Below are positions 6,685 to 12,855 of a DNA stretch of 13,491 bases, one piece after another. The stretch lies in NCBI GenBank assembly GCA_002440625.1, contig DJUV01000346.1, positions 1 to 13,491 on the forward strand, written 5' to 3'. The stretch comes from Rhodobacteraceae bacterium UBA6273. GTDB taxonomy: Bacteria > Pseudomonadota > Alphaproteobacteria > Rhodobacterales > Rhodobacteraceae. How positions within the stretch are numbered: position 1 is the stretch's first letter; each line of letters begins with the position of its first letter. The position numbers and the translations under genes were made by a program. The notes beneath the pieces were generated by a model that had not been told where the DNA came from, made no database searches, and was given only the letters and a program-made list of their open reading frames with translations.

Positions 6685-7477
6685 TCTCTACACCATCACC
6701 GATCTTCGCCTGTCGCTCCCCGATCTCAATGCCAAGCCGCTTTTCGGCGCGGCGCCCCGGATCGAGATCCTGAGGGGCCTCACCTTCACCATCCCGAAAG
6801 GCGCGGTGGTCGGCATCGTCGGCGGCTCCGGTTCGGGCAAGTCCACGCTCGGCCGCGCGCTGGTGCGTCTGCTGGAGCCGACGGGCGGCACGATCCGCTT
6901 CGACGGCACCGACATCACCCATCTGCCTGAGGCCAGCCTGCGCCCGGTGCGGCGGCGCTTCCAGATGATCTTTCAGGACCCGATGTCCTCGCTCAACCCG
7001 CGCCACCGGGTCGGCACGATCATCGCCGAACCTTTGCGCCTTCACGGCTTCGATGCCATCCCCGACCGCGTGAACCGCGCGCTGGATCACGTCGGCCTGC
7101 CGCAGTCCTTCGCCACCCGCTATCCGCATGAGCTGTCCGGTGGCCAGCGCCAGCGCGTCGGTATCGCCCGCGCCATCGCGCTTGAGCCGGATTTCATCCT
7201 CGCCGACGAAATCGTCTCCGGCCTTGACGTCTCATCGCAGGCGCAGGTGCTGAACCTTCTCGAACGGCTGGTGGCCGACCTCGGCCTGACGCTGGCCTTC
7301 ATCAGCCATGACCTCTCGGTGATCCGCCGCCTGTGCCAGCGGACAATCGTCCTTTACCGGGGCAAAATCGTCGAGGATCGCCCGACGGCCGATCTTTTCG
7401 CCAGCCCGTCAGCCGCCTACACGCGCGAGCTTCTGGACGCGATCCCGCTCCCCGATCCGGCTCAGGCCTGGGGTTGA
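6677..7477 (+). CDS. ABC importer ATPase, DppF/OppF type
   Basis: The 266-residue second ATPase has Walker A GGSGSGKS (49-56), Q-loop Q100 in the family-typical FQDPMSSLNPR (99-109), signature LSGGQ (153-157), Walker B FILADE (173-178) and H-loop H211 in SHD. The residue after the Walker B Glu is Ile (ADEI) where Pro is usual; the catalytic Glu is kept. The protein ends soon after AYTRELLDAIP, so it too lacks a long C-terminal domain. CGGAGGG at 6664-6670 is a strong ribosome site six bases before ATG 6677; starting further upstream is unnecessary. It overlaps the preceding ATPase gene by 8 bases. Its last 16 bases are shared, antisense, with the end of the convergent thioesterase gene, and no terminator is visible between them. 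Confidence 0.92.
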   Translation: MADLYTITDLRLSLPDLNAKPLFGAAPRIEILRGLTFTIPKGAVVGIVGGSGSGKSTLGRALVRLLEPTGGTIRFDGTDITHLPEASLRPVRRRFQMIFQDPMSSLNPRHRVGTIIAEPLRLHGFDAIPDRVNRALDHVGLPQSFATRYPHELSGGQRQRVGIARAIALEPDFILADEIVSGLDVSSQAQVLNLLERLVADLGLTLAFISHDLSVIRRLCQRTIVLYRGKIVEDRPTADLFASPSAAYTRELLDAIPLPDPAQAWG

Positions 7478-7920
7478 GGGCCGCCGACCGGGCGCCTTTC
7501 GGCCGCCTCGGGGCGCATCAGGCTTTCGAGCTTGGCCTTGACCTCCTCCGGCCAGACCATCGAGGTGTGGCTGTCGAGCCAGCTTGCGGCGAGCACCTGT
7601 TCCACCGACCAGCGGTGTTCTTCGCCGCAATGGATCGTGTGATTCAGCCGGACGGATGATTTGCCGACCTTCAGGATCGTCAACCGGAAGGTCAGGCGGT
7701 CGCCGAAGAACGAGGGCTTCGAGAAATCGCAGGTCAGGTGAACCGTAGGCGTGCCCCAGCGTTCCTTCCAGATGATCTCATTCCAAGGATAACCGATGTA
7801 CGCCCAGAACTCCTCCACCACGCCGTTCAGCATGTTGAGATAGGCCGGGTAATAGGCGGTGCCGGAAATGTCGCAATCGCCGAAGCGCAGCTCCCGGTCG
7901 GTGGTGAAACACACATTCAT
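7462..7920 (-). CDS. Hotdog-fold acyl-CoA thioesterase, 4-hydroxybenzoyl-CoA thioesterase-like (second copy in the cluster)
   Basis: A 152-residue single hotdog-domain protein. The N-terminal motif FGDCDISGTAYYPAY (13-27) matches the active-site segment of 4-hydroxybenzoyl-CoA/YbgC thioesterases, with D17 as the likely catalytic Asp. The fold would continue through the strands around TVHLTCDFSKPSFFGD and LTFRLTILKVGKSS. These enzymes release free acid and CoA from aryl- or acyl-CoA. ATG 7920 is preceded by an AGGGGCAGGG purine run; an in-frame GTG at 7956 lacks a ribosome site and adds a low-complexity tail, so it is rejected. It is the last gene of the leftward CoA-ligase operon, after an 85-base spacer with a strong hairpin, so it may be expressed at a lower level. 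It is clearly related in fold, but not near-identical, to the thioesterase at 10050-10457. Confidence 0.85.
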   Translation of the reverse strand: MNVCFTTDRELRFGDCDISGTAYYPAYLNMLNGVVEEFWAYIGYPWNEIIWKERWGTPTVHLTCDFSKPSFFGDRLTFRLTILKVGKSSVRLNHTIHCGEEHRWSVEQVLAASWLDSHTSMVWPEEVKAKLESLMRPEAAERRPVGGPQPQA

Positions 7921-7979
7921 ACCCTGCCCCTGATTGCCTGACGCCGGATTCGGCACGATCAGGTTAGCGGCAAGGATTG

Positions 7980-7999
7980 GCCCCGGCCAGAGCCGGGGC
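7980..7999 (-). terminator. Strong hairpin between ligase and distal thioesterase genes
   Basis: GCCCCGGC (7980-7987) pairs perfectly with GCCGGGGC (7992-7999) around a 4-base loop. On the transcribed minus strand it starts 6 bases after the ligase stop codon. CAATCC follows, not a U tract, so it may be a partial terminator or an mRNA 3' stabiliser that separates the main operon from the last gene. The rest of the 7921-8005 spacer shows only a small GCCG/CGGC repeat. Confidence 0.5.
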
Positions 8000-8005
8000 G
8001 GCGGT

Positions 8006-9628
8006 TCAGGCGCCGTGCTTGCGCAGAAGAAAGCGCTGGATCTTGCCGGTCGCGGTCTTGGGGAGGGCCTCGGTGAAGATGACGCTGCGGGGGTATTTGA
8101 AGGGGGCGATGACCTTCTTCACATGGTCCTGCAACAGCTTGACCATCAGCGCGTCGCCCACCTGCCCCTTGGCCAGCACCACATGCGCCTGAACGATATG
8201 GCCGCGTTCTTCGTCAGGGGCGCCGATCACGGCGCATTCCTGCACCGCCGGATGCGACAGAAGCGCCGCCTCCACCTCTGGCCCGGCGATGTTGTATCCG
8301 GCCGACAGGATGATGTCGTCGCTGCGGGCGGCGAAGTGGAAATATCCCGCTTCGTCCTGCCAGAAGGAATCCCCCGTCAGGTTCCAGCCATCGCGGACAT
8401 AGACGCCCTGCCGGGCATCGGCGAGGTAGCGGCAGCCGGTGGGCCCGCGCACGGCCAGCCGCCCGGTCTCGCCGCGGGGCAGTTCGGCCATGTCCTCGCC
8501 GACGATCCGAGCCTCATAGCCCGTCACCGGCTTGCCGGTGGTGCCGGGGTGATGGTCCTCGAACCGGTTGGTGATGAAGATGTGCAGCATCTCGGTCGCG
8601 CCGATCCCGTCGAGCATCGGCTTGCCGGTCTTCCTTTGCCACTCCTCATAGACCGGGGCGGGCAGGGTTTCGCCCGCGCTGACCGCCGCGCGGAGCGAGG
8701 ACAGGTCCGCGCCCTCGTCCATCGCCTTCAGCATCACGCGGTAGGCGGTGGGCGCGGTGAAGCAGACCGTGGCCTTATGTTCCTCGATCATCGCGATCAT
8801 GTTCACCGGGCTCGCCTGTTCCAGAAGCGCCGCCGTTGCGCCGAAGCGCAGGGGAAAGACGGCAAGGCCGCCAAGGCCGAAGGTGAAGGCCAGGGGCGGG
8901 CTGCCGATGAATACATCCTCGGGCGTGACGGCGAGGATTTCCTTCGCATAGCCATCGGCGATGATCAGAAGATCACGGTGGAAATGCATCGTCGCCTTGG
9001 CTTCGCCGGTGGTGCCCGAGGTGAAGCCCAGAAGCGCCACATCGTCGCGGCCCGTCCTGACCGCATCAAACCGGACCGACTTCTTCAGCGCGGCGCGGTC
9101 AAGTTCCGCGTCGTGGTTGGCGGTGCCGTCGAAACCGACCACGGTTTTCAGGTACGCGCTGTCGCGGGCTGAGAGGATCAGCTCCTCCATCAGCCGGGTG
9201 TCGCAAAGCGCATGGCTGATCTCGGCCTTGTCGACGATCTTGGTCAGCTCGCCCGCCCTGAGCATCGGCATGGTATTGACGACCACGGCGCCGACCTTGG
9301 TCGCCGCCAGCCAGCAGGCCACCATCGCCGGGTTGTTGGCCGACCGGATCAGCACGCGGTTGCCGGGCTTCACGCCGTAATCCTCGACCAGCGCATGAGC
9401 GATGCGGTTGGTCCAGTCAGTCAGTTCCTTGTAGGTGCGGCTCCGCCCATTGCCGATCAGGGCGGTATGGTCGCCGAACCCCTTCTCGACCATGCGGTCG
9501 GTCAGCTCGACGCCGACGTTCAGCCAGTCCGGAAAGTCGAAACCGGCAAGGTTCAGGACCGGCCATTCCGCGAAGGGCGGAAGTCGGTCGCGCGTGAAGC
9601 TGTCCGAATGCCCGCTGGGACCAAGCAT
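8006..9628 (-). CDS. AMP-binding aryl-CoA ligase, 2-aminobenzoate-CoA / benzoate-CoA ligase-like
   Basis: This 540-residue acyl/aryl-CoA synthetase would activate a carboxylic acid with ATP and CoA through an acyl-adenylate. Adenylation motifs are in order: phosphate-binding TSGTTGEAK (203-211), GATE (343-346), TGD (418-420), RSDDIILSAGYNI (435-447) and the catalytic Lys in KTATGKIQR (K529). The overall sequence, including the opening DSFTRDRLPP, looks like the benzoate-CoA / 2-aminobenzoate-CoA ligase group; anthranilate as substrate is inferred from the neighbouring genes. Two starts are credible. ATG 9649 overlaps the RidA stop as ATGA and has GGAGG before it. ATG 9628, chosen here, has AGGGAGGA before it and begins where I recall relatives beginning. 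It follows RidA directly and is followed by a hairpin and a second thioesterase gene. The frame is open far into the RidA gene, but that part is antisense-like shadow. Confidence 0.88.
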   Translation of the reverse strand: MLGPSGHSDSFTRDRLPPFAEWPVLNLAGFDFPDWLNVGVELTDRMVEKGFGDHTALIGNGRSRTYKELTDWTNRIAHALVEDYGVKPGNRVLIRSANNPAMVACWLAATKVGAVVVNTMPMLRAGELTKIVDKAEISHALCDTRLMEELILSARDSAYLKTVVGFDGTANHDAELDRAALKKSVRFDAVRTGRDDVALLGFTSGTTGEAKATMHFHRDLLIIADGYAKEILAVTPEDVFIGSPPLAFTFGLGGLAVFPLRFGATAALLEQASPVNMIAMIEEHKATVCFTAPTAYRVMLKAMDEGADLSSLRAAVSAGETLPAPVYEEWQRKTGKPMLDGIGATEMLHIFITNRFEDHHPGTTGKPVTGYEARIVGEDMAELPRGETGRLAVRGPTGCRYLADARQGVYVRDGWNLTGDSFWQDEAGYFHFAARSDDIILSAGYNIAGPEVEAALLSHPAVQECAVIGAPDEERGHIVQAHVVLAKGQVGDALMVKLLQDHVKKVIAPFKYPRSVIFTEALPKTATGKIQRFLLRKHGA

Positions 9629-9645
9629 CTCCGTTCCTCCCTGTT

Positions 9646-10053
9646 TCATGCCGCTCCCTCCGGCACGATCGCGGTGGCCTCGATCTCGACCTTGGCGCGG
9701 TCCTCGATCAGCGCCACGACCTGCACCACAGCCATCGCCGGATAGTGGCGCCCGATGACGTCCTTGTAGACCCGGCCCAGCCCCTTGAGGTCGGCGAGGT
9801 ATTCGGCCTTGCTGGTGACATACCAAGTCAGCCGCACCAGATGTTCCGGCCCTGCCCCGCCTTCGGCCAGCACGGCCACCACATTGCGCAGGGTCTGTTC
9901 GACCTGACCGACAAAATCGTCGGTCTCGAATTCGCAATCGGCGTTCCAGCCGATCAGCCCGCCGGTCAGGATCATGCGGCCTCTCGCCGTCATGCCGTTG
10001 GCATAGCCCTTGGCGGGTTTCCATCCTTCGGGGTGCAGGGTCAGGGCGGTCAT
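9646..10053 (-). CDS. RidA/YjgF family protein lacking the archetypal arginine
   Basis: A 135-residue single-domain protein of the RidA/YER057c/UK114 family, which forms trimers with active sites at subunit interfaces. Canonical RidA hydrolyses reactive enamines/imines to ketones and ammonia. Landmarks are GRMILTGGLIGW (25-36), Q53-T-L-R-N and the C-terminal KVEIEATA (121-128). At the position of the substrate carboxylate-binding Arg of enteric RidA (PARS), this protein has YPAM (M107). Rid subfamilies without that Arg are reported to lack the classic 2-aminoacrylate deaminase activity, so a different, cluster-specific ligand such as a cyclic enamine CoA ester is possible (inference). The start overlaps the thioesterase stop as ATGA and the stop overlaps the upstream candidate start of the ligase, placing it firmly within the operon. 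Confidence 0.9.
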   Translation of the reverse strand: MTALTLHPEGWKPAKGYANGMTARGRMILTGGLIGWNADCEFETDDFVGQVEQTLRNVVAVLAEGGAGPEHLVRLTWYVTSKAEYLADLKGLGRVYKDVIGRHYPAMAVVQVVALIEDRAKVEIEATAIVPEGAA

Positions 10054-10457
10054 TTTGCCTCCATGAAAGCTGTGATCCGTTGCCGGACTTCATCGGGCCA
10101 GGCTTGAGGGCGACCCTTTGGATTGATGTAGACCACCGTCAGCGCGGCGGTCAGCCGATGCGAGGATGGGCCGTGCGCCTCGATATCCAGATCCAGCGCG
10201 GCCCCTCCCAGCCGGGCAACCTTCAGCCGCCAGTCGAGAATTTCGCCAAGACGCGACGGCGCATGGAAGTTGAACTCAAGCCGTGCGGTCGGGACACCTT
10301 CCTGCCGCGCCATCATCACCTCAAAGGGCAGGTCGACCACGTCGCGGAAGAAGTTCTCGACAACCGAATTGGTCATCTCAAGATAGCGCGGGTAAAAGAC
10401 GATCCCGGCGGGATCGCAATGGTTGAACTCGATGCGGATCGGGCGGCTGTAGATCAT
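10050..10457 (-). CDS. Hotdog-fold acyl-CoA thioesterase, 4-hydroxybenzoyl-CoA thioesterase-like (first copy)
   Basis: This 135-residue protein opens with [15 protein letters not shown] (11-25), the signature of 4-hydroxybenzoyl-CoA/YbgC-type thioesterases, with D15 as the likely nucleophile or base. [18 protein letters not shown] (55-72) is the following strand pair with the CoA-side loop. Length is typical for a one-domain hotdog enzyme. It would release CoA from aromatic or ring-cleaved CoA intermediates, as a productive step or to relieve CoA trapping. ATG 10457 overlaps the acyl-CoA dehydrogenase stop and its own stop overlaps the RidA start, both as ATGA, so the three proteins should be translationally coupled. 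GGAG lies about nine bases before the start. Confidence 0.88.
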   Translation of the reverse strand: MIYSRPIRIEFNHCDPAGIVFYPRYLEMTNSVVENFFRDVVDLPFEVMMARQEGVPTARLEFNFHAPSRLGEILDWRLKVARLGGAALDLDIEAHGPSSHRLTAALTVVYINPKGRPQAWPDEVRQRITAFMEAK

Positions 10458-11590
10458 CCGAGGACACTCCGCGCGATGACCACCCGCTGCACATCCGTGG
10501 CGCCTTCGTAGATCCTGAGCGCGCGAATTTCGCGGTAAAGGCTTTCGACGGCGAAGCCGTGGCGCACACCGTCGCCACCATGAAGCTGGAGCGCGGAGTC
10601 GATGACCCGTTGCGCCGCTTCTGTGGCATAGAGCTTCGCCATCGCCGCCTCGCGGGTGATCCGCGCTGCCCCCATGTCGCGGATCCAGGCTGCGCGGTAG
10701 ACGAGAAGTGCTGCCGCATCGACCTCAAGCGCCATGTCGGCGATGTGGCCCTGCACCATCTGGTAGTCGGCAAGCGTGCCGCCGCTGGCACGGGTCTTTT
10801 GCACGCGGGCCAAAGCCTCATCGAGCGCGCGGCGGGCAAAGCCCAGAGCGGCCGCGCCGACGGTCGAGCGGAAGACATCAAGGACCGACATGGCGATCTT
10901 GAAACCCTCGCCCGCCTTGCCGATCAGTGCGCCTTCCGGCAGGTCGACATTTGTCAGGCGCAGGTGAGCAAGGGGATGGGGCGCGATCACCTCGATCCGC
11001 TCCACCACCTCAAGGCCGGCCGTGTCGGCGGGCAGAAGGAAGGCCGACAGGCCCTTCGCCCCCGGTGCCTCGCCGGTACGGGCGAAGATCACGTAAAGAT
11101 CGGCGATGCCACCGTTGGAGATATAGGTCTTGTCGCCGTTCAGCCGGAAGCCGCCCTGCATGCGCTCGGCAAGGGTCGCGGTATGGGCAACATCCGACCC
11201 CGATCCCGGTTCGGTCAGCGCGAAGGCGGAAATCGCCTTTCCCGCGCGGGTACGGTCCAGCCATTGCCGCTGCTCGGGCGTGCCGAAAAGGCTGACCGCG
11301 CCCATGCCGAGACCCTGCATGGCAAAGGCGAAATCGGCAAGCCCGTCATGGCGCGCCAGCGTCTCGCGGATCAGGCAAAGGTTGCGGACATCGAGCGTTT
11401 CCCCATCCTGAGCGCCGCTGTGGCGGAGAAATCCGGCGGCACCGAGGGACGTCACCAGCCCCTTGCAGGCGGCATCGACGTCTGAATGGTCCACCGGCAG
11501 GTTCGCCGAAGCCCAGGCCTCAAGCGTCGCCGACAGGTCGCGGTGCCGTTCCTCGAAGAAGGGCCAGTTCAGAAAGCTCCGGTCGCTCAT
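10454..11590 (-). CDS. Acyl-CoA dehydrogenase family flavoprotein
   Basis: The 378-residue protein has the normal length and layout of acyl-CoA dehydrogenases: N-terminal helical domain, the FAD/substrate signature [12 protein letters not shown] (122-133), central beta-domain, and C-terminal helical domain with QLHGGDGV (335-342) contacting [13 protein letters not shown] (360-369) includes E362, at the position of the catalytic base in short/medium-chain enzymes. It would introduce an alpha,beta double bond into a CoA thioester and pass electrons to ETF. In this cluster the substrate is probably a ring-derived or alicyclic acyl-CoA. It starts 18 bases after the hydratase stop, the only clean gap in the upper operon, and its stop overlaps the thioesterase start as ATGA. 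Confidence 0.92.
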   Translation of the reverse strand: MSDRSFLNWPFFEERHRDLSATLEAWASANLPVDHSDVDAACKGLVTSLGAAGFLRHSGAQDGETLDVRNLCLIRETLARHDGLADFAFAMQGLGMGAVSLFGTPEQRQWLDRTRAGKAISAFALTEPGSGSDVAHTATLAERMQGGFRLNGDKTYISNGGIADLYVIFARTGEAPGAKGLSAFLLPADTAGLEVVERIEVIAPHPLAHLRLTNVDLPEGALIGKAGEGFKIAMSVLDVFRSTVGAAALGFARRALDEALARVQKTRASGGTLADYQMVQGHIADMALEVDAAALLVYRAAWIRDMGAARITREAAMAKLYATEAAQRVIDSALQLHGGDGVRHGFAVESLYREIRALRIYEGATDVQRVVIARSVLG

Positions 11591-11608
11591 GTCACCTGTC
11601 CCGTTACT

Positions 11609-12421
11609 TCAGTCGCCGGCGAAAACCGGCTTCCCCTTGGCGACAAACGCCCGATAGGCGCGCTCGAAGTCGCGGGTCTGCATGCAGATCGCCTGCGCCT
11701 GCGCCTCCGCCTCGATCGCCTGCTCAAGCCCCATGTTCCATTCCTGATTGAGCTGGGTCTTGGTGATGCCATGCGCGAAGGTCGGGCCATCGGCGATGCG
11801 CTGGGCAAGCTTCAGCGCCTCGGCCTCCAGCGTCTCGGCCGGGTGGAGCGCATTCCAGAAGCCCCAGCGTTCGCCCTCGCCCGCCTCCATGCTCCGCCCG
11901 GTATAAAGAAGCTCCGCCGCCCGGCCCTGCCCGATGATGCGGGGCAGCATGGCGCAGGCGCCCATGTCGCAACCGGCCAGGCCGACGCGGGTGAAAAGGA
12001 AGGCGCATTTCGCCTCGGGCGTCGCCAGCCGCAGGTCCGAGGCCATGGCGATGATCGCGCCGGCGCCGACGCAGATGCCATCCACCGCCGCGATGATCGG
12101 CTTGCCGCAGCCGATCATCGCCTTGACGAGATCGCCGGTCATCCGGGTGAAGGCGAGAAGCCCCTTCATGTCCATCCCGACCAGAGGGCCGATGATGTCA
12201 TGCACATCGCCGCCGGAGGAAAAGTTGCCGCCGTTCGAGGCGAAGATCACCACATCGACATCGCTCGCATAGGCCAGCGCGCGGAAGGTGTCGCGCAGCT
12301 CGGCGTAGCTTTCGAAGGTCAGGGGGTTCTTCCGCTCGGGCCGGTTAAGGCGGATCACGGCGACGCGGCCTCGCGTCTCCCAGATGAAATGCTTCGGCTT
12401 CAGCCCGGCGAGTTCGGTCAT
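11609..12421 (-). CDS. Crotonase-family enoyl-CoA hydratase-like protein with one catalytic Glu replaced
   Basis: A 270-residue crotonase. The oxyanion-hole segments are present: FSSGGDV (67-73) and GICVGAGA (115-122). By eye alignment to mitochondrial enoyl-CoA hydratase, E170 in AAELLYTG corresponds to Glu164, but the Glu144 position falls on R145 in [10 protein letters not shown]. With one of the two acid/base Glu residues missing, simple hydration is less certain; crotonases also perform ring-opening hydrolysis (BadI type), isomerisation and dehalogenation. In an aromatic-CoA operon a ring-hydrolase or specialised hydratase role is attractive but unproven. GGGAGGTG lies six bases before ATG 12421, which overlaps the MarR stop as ATGA. 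No N-terminal targeting signal is seen. Confidence 0.88.
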   Translation of the reverse strand: MTELAGLKPKHFIWETRGRVAVIRLNRPERKNPLTFESYAELRDTFRALAYASDVDVVIFASNGGNFSSGGDVHDIIGPLVGMDMKGLLAFTRMTGDLVKAMIGCGKPIIAAVDGICVGAGAIIAMASDLRLATPEAKCAFLFTRVGLAGCDMGACAMLPRIIGQGRAAELLYTGRSMEAGEGERWGFWNALHPAETLEAEALKLAQRIADGPTFAHGITKTQLNQEWNMGLEQAIEAEAQAQAICMQTRDFERAYRAFVAKGKPVFAGD

Positions 12422-12855
12422 CTGGCACCTCCCATGCGTTTGAGGACGTCGGTCAGAAGGTCAAGCTCCGCTTCGCTCAGCGACGCGAAGATGCGGTTCA
12501 CCTCCACCTCATGCCCGGCGGCATAGCCTTCGAAGGCCGTCACGCCTTCGGGCGTCAGGTCGACGAAGATGGTGCGGCGGTCGGTCTCGGACGGGGTGCG
12601 GCGCACGAAACCGTCCTGTTCAAGCCGGTCGACCACCGTGGTCGCATTGCCGTTCGAGACGAGAAGCATCCGCGAAAGCTCGCTCATGCTGATCCCTTCG
12701 CGCCGCCGCCAGAGGGCTGCCATCACGTCAAAGCGCGGCAGGGTCGTGGCGTGCTTCACCCTGAGGAACTCCCGTAGCTGGCCCTCCGCTGCGCGCGTCA
12801 CGCCGAGAAGGCGGATCCACATTTTGAGGCGGCGCTTGGAGAGGGGATTGGTCAT
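12418..12855 (-). CDS. MarR-family transcriptional regulator
   Basis: This 145-residue winged-helix protein has the MarR arrangement: N-terminal dimerisation helices, then [11 protein letters not shown] (41-51), the [12 protein letters not shown] helix (57-68), the recognition helix about 68-80 ([14 protein letters not shown]), and the beta-wing [17 protein letters not shown] (85-101) with the family DRR core. The C-terminal helix completes the dimer interface. MarR regulators of aromatic catabolism commonly respond to aryl-CoA thioesters or the free acids, so it may autoregulate this operon from a promoter beyond the right edge. It could also act at the palindromes near 669-688, with no direct evidence. 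ATG 12855 overlaps the SDR stop as ATGA; a longer open frame upstream is only the SDR gene read in another frame. Confidence 0.92.
   Translation of the reverse strand: MTNPLSKRRLKMWIRLLGVTRAAEGQLREFLRVKHATTLPRFDVMAALWRRREGISMSELSRMLLVSNGNATTVVDRLEQDGFVRRTPSETDRRTIFVDLTPEGVTAFEGYAAGHEVEVNRIFASLSEAELDLLTDVLKRMGGAR

Noticed and set aside
8006..10093. Apparent 695-codon fusion of an upstream segment with the CoA ligase
   Set aside because: The upstream part is the RidA gene read in the wrong frame. RidA itself is intact and the ligase has its own starts at 9628 or 9649.
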